A stretch of 11,178 bases of DNA from Chlorobiota bacterium. Its GTDB lineage: Bacteria > Bacteroidota > Bacteroidia > Bacteroidales > JAADGE01. The stretch spans positions 1-11,178 of the forward strand of contig JAADEE010000061.1 of the NCBI GenBank assembly GCA_013153575.1, given 5' to 3'. Both the position numbers and the translations under genes were made by a program. A model generated the notes under the pieces. The model was given only the letters and a program-made list of their open reading frames with translations. It was not told where the DNA came from and did no database searches. Position 1 is the first letter of the stretch; every line of letters starts with the position of its first letter. Positions 7,184 to 11,178 of the stretch are shown piece by piece.

Positions 7184-7247
7184 GCATTGCTTAAAAAGAA
7201 ACTTTATGAAGATAATTTTTCTCAAATAAATAAACAATAATCAAAAT

Positions 7248-8309
7248 ATGAGAAATATAAATATTCTAATCATTTTAATATTTTTTCCATTTTTTATAAA
7301 TGCACAAGTTGGCGGTGATGGAGTTTTTACTTTTTTAGAAATTCCAAATTCGGCAAAAGTAGCATCATTAGGCGGTGCAAATATTTCAATTTATAATGAC
7401 GATTTAAATATGGCATTTCAAAATCCGGCTCTTTTAAATTCAGATATGGAAAGAAAAGTTGTTTTAAACTATGTTAATTACTTTACTGACATAAATTTAG
7501 GTTCTGTTGCATATGCCTTTAACAATAAAAAAATAGGAACTATTGCAATAGGTTTACAATTTTTAGATTATGGAAAATTTATTTCTGCCGATGCAACAGG
7601 AATTATAATAGGAGATTTTTCAGCATCTGATTATGCTTTAAATATAATATGGTCAAAACAATTATTCAAAAATATTACAGGAGGTATAAATATAAAACCT
7701 CTTTATTCAAGTTATGAAACATATACATCTTTTGGTATTGTTGCTGATGTTGGCATTTCATATATAAATACCGAAAAAGAAATGGCAACTTCATTAACTT
7801 TAAAAAATATAGGAACACAATTAAAGCCTTTTACCGATGATAATTATGAAAGCATACCTTTTGATATTCAATTAGGATTTAGCAAAAAACTTAATCATGC
7901 ACCTTTTAGAGTAAATATTACAGCACACCACCTTAACACTTGGGATTTAACTTATGATGTTCCGGAAGAAGTTACTACAATTTCATTTGCCGAAGATGAT
8001 ACAGATGACGGTGATGATTTATACGATTTTTTAGATAATTCTTTTAGACATTTAATTGTTGGAATTGAAATTATTCCATTAAAAAGTTTCTATGCTTCAA
8101 TAGCTTACAACCACCAAAGAAGGCAAGAAATGGCAATTGTTGACAAAAGCGGCTTTACAGGATTTTCGTGGGGATTTGGCATTAAGTTAAAGAAATTTGG
8201 ATTTAGCTTTGGTAAAGCAACTTATCATTTAGCAGGCTCATCAAGTTACTTTTCTTTATATGCAGATTTATCAAAATTTGGTAAGACTAAAAATGTTAAA
8301 GTTGATTAA
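7248..8309 (+). CDS. porQ: Type IX secretion system protein PorQ
   Basis: A 353-residue outer-membrane protein. The signal peptide ends in INAQ (residue 20) and is followed directly by the PorQ hallmark: GGDGVFTFLEIPNSAK (22-37), then ASLGGANISIYNDD and an FQNPALL block (57-63). The rest is a PorV/FadL-like beta-barrel with many aromatic-rich strands. An acidic stretch with seven Asp or Glu in about ten residues, near 249-256, is probably an exposed loop. PorQ is a barrel of the PorV group in the type IX system; in Porphyromonas it acts with PorZ, PorU and PorV in the attachment complex that processes cargo at the cell surface. It is followed by cmk and ispH, a gene order I know from other Bacteroidota genomes, which supports the call. 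The start is fixed by the signal peptide. Confidence 0.85.
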   Translation: MRNINILIILIFFPFFINAQVGGDGVFTFLEIPNSAKVASLGGANISIYNDDLNMAFQNPALLNSDMERKVVLNYVNYFTDINLGSVAYAFNNKKIGTIAIGLQFLDYGKFISADATGIIIGDFSASDYALNIIWSKQLFKNITGGINIKPLYSSYETYTSFGIVADVGISYINTEKEMATSLTLKNIGTQLKPFTDDNYESIPFDIQLGFSKKLNHAPFRVNITAHHLNTWDLTYDVPEEVTTISFAEDDTDDGDDLYDFLDNSFRHLIVGIEIIPLKSFYASIAYNHQRRQEMAIVDKSGFTGFSWGFGIKLKKFGFSFGKATYHLAGSSSYFSLYADLSKFGKTKNVKVD

Positions 8310-8395
8310 TTAATTTGAGTTTTAATAATTATTTGATTTGCTGATTAGATGCTTTTTAGTTTTCTTTGTTGGTATATCTTAATAAAAATAAAAAA

Positions 8396-9097
8396 ATGAC
8401 AAATAATAAAAAACTAATAATAGCAATAGACGGACATTCATCTTGTGGAAAAAGTACACTTGCAAAAGGATTAGCAAAACACTTTGAATATAAATACATT
8501 GACACAGGAGCAATGTATCGTGCTGTTACACTTTATGTTATAGAAAACAATCTTCATGAAGGAAAAACAATAAAAGAAGAAGAACTAAAAAAAGCATTTG
8601 AAGAAGGAAAAATAAAAATAAGCTTTCAATACAATCCTGAAACTAAAAAATCAGAAACTTTACTTAACGGAAAAAATGTTGAAAATAAAATTAGAGGTAT
8701 TGAAGTTTCAAACCTTGTAAGTCCGGTTGCCCAAATACCTTTTGTAAGACATGAACTTGTAAACCTGCAACGTGAAATGGGCAAAGAAGGTGGAATTGTT
8801 ATGGATGGCAGAGATATTGGAACAAATGTTTTTCCTAATGCAGATTTGAAAATTTTCCTTACAGCAGATGCAGAAATACGTGCAAAAAGACGCTACAAAG
8901 AACTAAAAGAAAAAGGACAAGATGTTTCTTATGAAGAAATTTTGGCAAATGTAAAAGAACGTGACTACATTGATTCTACAAGAAAAACAAATCCTTTAAG
9001 GCAAGCAGAAGATGCTGTTTTACTTGACAATTCACACATTTCAATTGAGGAACAACTTCAAAATGCAATTAATTTAGTAAACGAAAAGTTAAAATAA
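8396..9097 (+). CDS. cmk: Cytidylate kinase
   Basis: This enzyme phosphorylates CMP and dCMP with ATP in pyrimidine salvage and nucleotide supply. The 233-residue protein has the P-loop GHSSCGKST (13-21), the NMP-binding DTGAMYRA (36-43), MDGRDIG (136-142), an Arg-rich lid AKRRYKEL (163-170) and the closing RDYIDSTR (189-196) with NPL and EDA downstream, all typical of Cmk. The length suits the family. I choose the ATG at 8396-8398; the frame extends ten codons further to a TTG at 8366, but those codons are AT-rich leader sequence and the chosen start puts the P-loop at the normal distance from the N-terminus. It is 86 bases after porQ, with no terminator visible between, so it may share the porQ transcript. 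Confidence 0.95.
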   Translation: MTNNKKLIIAIDGHSSCGKSTLAKGLAKHFEYKYIDTGAMYRAVTLYVIENNLHEGKTIKEEELKKAFEEGKIKISFQYNPETKKSETLLNGKNVENKIRGIEVSNLVSPVAQIPFVRHELVNLQREMGKEGGIVMDGRDIGTNVFPNADLKIFLTADAEIRAKRRYKELKEKGQDVSYEEILANVKERDYIDSTRKTNPLRQAEDAVLLDNSHISIEEQLQNAINLVNEKLK

Positions 9098-9105
9098 CAC
9101 AACAG

Positions 9106-9143
9106 CTTTAAACTTTTAACTTTTAAACTTTATACTTTGAACT
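9106..9143 (+). repeat. Short degenerate tandem repeat, five CTTT(T)AA-type units, between cmk and ispH
   Basis: Five units of 7, 7, 8, 7 and 7 bases follow without a gap: CTTTAAA, CTTTTAA, CTTTTAAA, CTTTATA, CTTTGAA, then CT. They fill most of the 52-base gap between cmk and ispH and end six bases before the ispH ATG. The last two units contain TATACTTTG (9131-9139), close to a -7 box with one extra spacer base. Replication slippage could change its length. Confidence 0.6.
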
Positions 9144-9149
9144 AAAAAA

Positions 9150-10025
9150 ATGAAAATAGAAATAGACTCAAATTCAGGATTTTGTTTTGGTGTTGTAAAA
9201 GCAATTGAAATTGCAGAATCGGAACTTGAAAAAGATAAAAAATTATACTGCCTTGGAGATATTGTTCATAACGGAGCAGAAGTTAACAGACTTGAAAACA
9301 AAGGTTTAATTACAATAAATCATGATGAAGTTAAGAAACTAAAAAACACAAAAGTTCTTTTACGTGCACATGGTGAGCCACCTGAAACATACGAAATTGC
9401 AAAGCAAAACAACATAGAGCTTATTGATGCTTCATGTCCGATTGTTTTAAATCTTCAAAAAAAAATACATAAATCATATTCTGAAATAAAAGATATTGAA
9501 GGGCAAATAATTATTTACGGAAAGCAAGGACATGCAGAAGTTATTGGCTTACTCGGACATACAGACAATAAAGGTATTGTAATTTCAGACATAAACGACC
9601 TTGACAAAATTGACTTTACAAAGCCTGTAAGTATTTTTTCGCAAACAACTAAAAGCAGTTCCGGTTACCAAAAAATAATTGATGCAATTAAAGAAAAAAT
9701 GATTGAAACTCAAGGAAATGATAACATAAATTTCATTTCTCATGCATCAACCTGCAAGCAAGTTTCAACACGAGATGTAAAACTTGTTAAATTTGCAAAA
9801 AGACATGACATAATAATTTTTGTAAGTGGTAAAAAAAGCTCAAACGGAAAATTATTATACGAAGTTTGCAAAAATGAAAACGAAAGAACATATTTTGTTT
9901 CTAATACTGATGAACTTAAAAAAGAATGGTTTAAAAAATCCGATTCTGTTGGAATTTGTGGAGCAACTTCTACACCTGAATGGTTAATGAGAAACATTAA
10001 GAATACAATTGAAACTTATGAGTAA
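9150..10025 (+). CDS. ispH: 4-hydroxy-3-methylbut-2-enyl diphosphate reductase IspH (LytB)
   Basis: This iron-sulfur enzyme performs the last step of the MEP pathway, turning HMBPP into IPP and DMAPP, so the organism should make isoprenoids by this route. The three Cys that bind the 4Fe-4S cluster are present: Cys12 in GFCFGV, Cys96 in ASCPIV and Cys202 in STCKQVS. Substrate-site residues are kept: His40 in VHNGAEV, RAHGE (72-76), GHAEV (127-131), SQTT (164-167) and SSNG (230-233). The 291-residue length is normal and the protein is cytosolic. The start is fixed, with the first cluster Cys at residue 12 as in other IspH proteins. The C-terminal codons overlap the next gene by 8 bases (ATGAGTAA), so translation of the two is probably coupled. 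Confidence 0.96.
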   Translation: MKIEIDSNSGFCFGVVKAIEIAESELEKDKKLYCLGDIVHNGAEVNRLENKGLITINHDEVKKLKNTKVLLRAHGEPPETYEIAKQNNIELIDASCPIVLNLQKKIHKSYSEIKDIEGQIIIYGKQGHAEVIGLLGHTDNKGIVISDINDLDKIDFTKPVSIFSQTTKSSSGYQKIIDAIKEKMIETQGNDNINFISHASTCKQVSTRDVKLVKFAKRHDIIIFVSGKKSSNGKLLYEVCKNENERTYFVSNTDELKKEWFKKSDSVGICGATSTPEWLMRNIKNTIETYE

Positions 10026-11178
10026 AGAAGATTTTATAAAACTATTACCATTTTTTATATTCTACACTTTTTTAACATGGTTTGTTTCTGATAATATTTT
10101 CTTTTGGGATACAGTTCAACTTGCATCTTTACATGCTCATTATTTTTATGAAAATAATTTCAATAACCTATTATTACCAAACGAAATAGACAGCGGACAT
10201 ATTCCTTCTTTCGGAATGTACATAGCTCTCATTTGGAAAATATTCGGCAAAACACTATTTGCAAGTCATTTTGCAATTCTGCCTTTTCTTTACGGAATAA
10301 TATGGCAAGCATATTTATTAATTAAAAAGTTTATCAATAAAAAATATGTTTTTTTGGCACTGGTAATTTTTCTTGCAGATGCAACTTTATTAGCACAATC
10401 TACACTAATAAGTCCGGATGTTGTATTAGTTTTTCTGTTTTTACTTGCACTAAACTCTGTATTAAAACAAAATAAAATATTATTGTCTATTTCAGTTGCC
10501 GGATTATTCTTAATTAGCATGAGAGGAATGATGGTAGCAACATCAATATTAACATTAGATATAATTTTCAACATACAATTCACAAACTTTAAAGAAACAT
10601 TTGTTCAATTATTAAAAAAAACAATTATTTATATTCCCGCCTTAATAATATTTATAGCTTTTAACTATTATCATTACTACGTAAAAGGCTGGTTTGCATA
10701 CCACAACAACTCACCATGGGCAACAAACTTTGAAATAACAAACTTAAAAGGCTTTTTAAGAAATATTATAATTTTAATTTGGCGATTAATTGATTTTGGA
10801 AGAATATTCATGTGGATAATTACACTCTCAATTATAATTTCATCATATAAATCAATTAAAAATGACAAAAAAATTAGAAAACTTATAATTATTTTATTTG
10901 TAGTATCATTTTTTCTTCTAATAAGTTTTTTAATGTATAAAAGCTTAACAGGACATAGATACATACTTCCTATTTATCTTACATTTTCACTTCTTACAAC
11001 ATACTTAATTTTTGAAAAAATTAAAACAAAAAAAAGAAAAATTATAATCTCAACATTATTAGTTTTAGGTTTACTTAGTGGTAATTTTTGGGTTTATCCC
11101 GAAAAAATTGCACAAGGTTGGGATTCCTCTCTTGCATACCTAAATTACTTTAAATTAAGGAATAAAACCATAGATTAT
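10018..11178 (+). CDS. GT-C fold membrane glycosyltransferase (family 39/83-like), C-terminus cut by window edge
   Basis: The frame runs from the ATG at 10018-10020 to the window end without a stop (387 residues, against about 450-550 for the family). It is an integral membrane protein with about eight to ten helices. Features of GT-C enzymes of the PMT/ArnT type are visible: a first helix followed by an acidic loop residue (Asp31 in FFWDTV), an HPP-like element GHIPSFGMYIALIWKIFG (60-77), a SPD motif (132-134) ahead of a helix, a conserved Arg in SMRGMM (167-172), and HRYILPIY (313-320). Such enzymes move a sugar from a lipid-phosphate carrier to lipid or protein on the outer face of the inner membrane; the acceptor cannot be told. 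It overlaps ispH by 8 bases. Since isoprenoid lipid is the usual sugar carrier, the pairing makes sense but may be only positional. Confidence 0.8.
   Translation, partial: MSKEDFIKLLPFFIFYTFLTWFVSDNIFFWDTVQLASLHAHYFYENNFNNLLLPNEIDSGHIPSFGMYIALIWKIFGKTLFASHFAILPFLYGIIWQAYLLIKKFINKKYVFLALVIFLADATLLAQSTLISPDVVLVFLFLLALNSVLKQNKILLSISVAGLFLISMRGMMVATSILTLDIIFNIQFTNFKETFVQLLKKTIIYIPALIIFIAFNYYHYYVKGWFAYHNNSPWATNFEITNLKGFLRNIIILIWRLIDFGRIFMWIITLSIIISSYKSIKNDKKIRKLIIILFVVSFFLLISFLMYKSLTGHRYILPIYLTFSLLTTYLIFEKIKTKKRKIIISTLLVLGLLSGNFWVYPEKIAQGWDSSLAYLNYFKLRNKTIDY

Noticed and set aside
8310..8395. Separate promoter or terminator between porQ and cmk
   Set aside because: The gap has TTTG words and a short ATTAATTAAT palindrome at its left end but no TAnnTTTG box and no stable hairpin with a T tract.
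9740..9997. Minus-strand open frame inside ispH
   Set aside because: It is antisense to the conserved C-terminal part of IspH and has no recognisable features.
10290..10964. Two minus-strand open frames (10290-10583 and 10677-10964) near the right end
   Set aside because: Both are antisense to a continuous 387-codon frame with GT-C features, which is the better explanation.
1..11178. CRISPR array, tRNA/rRNA, insertion sequence, phage or defence genes
   Set aside because: No spaced identical repeats, cloverleaf, transposase motifs, terminal inverted repeats or nuclease-helicase modules were seen; all long frames are accounted for by envelope or housekeeping genes.

Overview
The window is a very AT-rich (roughly a quarter to 30% GC by eye) stretch of chromosome from a member of the Bacteroidota. 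The evidence is the gene content (PorT and PorQ of the type IX secretion system, and the PorQ-Cmk-IspH gene order), lipoprotein signals of the Bacteroidota type, almost no Shine-Dalgarno sequences, and several matches to the TAnnTTTG promoter box of this phylum. Genus cannot be told from the sequence.

Left part (1-7113) is entirely on the minus strand, so it reads right to left. It runs: a M3-family oligopeptidase (5416-7113); a lipoprotein of the endonuclease/exonuclease/phosphatase fold (4238-5347); an unrecognised secreted, probably outer-membrane protein (3432-4190); PorT (2629-3354), closed by a clear hairpin terminator (2570-2608); a DUF554 membrane protein (1860-2555) coupled by a 10-base gap to a lipoprotein-type MsrB-MsrA fusion (890-1849), closed by a second clear terminator (850-885); and a lipoprotein alpha/beta-hydrolase esterase (1-672) that runs off the left edge.

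Right part (7248-11178) is on the plus strand. PorQ, cytidylate kinase, IspH (last step of the MEP isoprenoid pathway) and a multi-pass GT-C glycosyltransferase that runs off the right edge follow one another. The last two overlap by 8 bases. The two arms diverge from a 134-base intergenic region (7114-7247) carrying one candidate promoter box for each direction.

Functionally the window mixes envelope biogenesis (PorT, PorQ, an unknown beta-barrel-like protein, GT-C enzyme), envelope hydrolases and repair (esterase, EEP lipoprotein, MsrBA) and housekeeping (Cmk, IspH, M3 peptidase). I see no CRISPR array, RNA gene, insertion sequence, phage gene or obvious foreign island. Nothing here is clearly a new defence or mobile system. 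The points most worth a second look are the unknown protein directly upstream of porT, the lipoprotein MsrBA paired with DUF554, and the pattern of promoter-like boxes.
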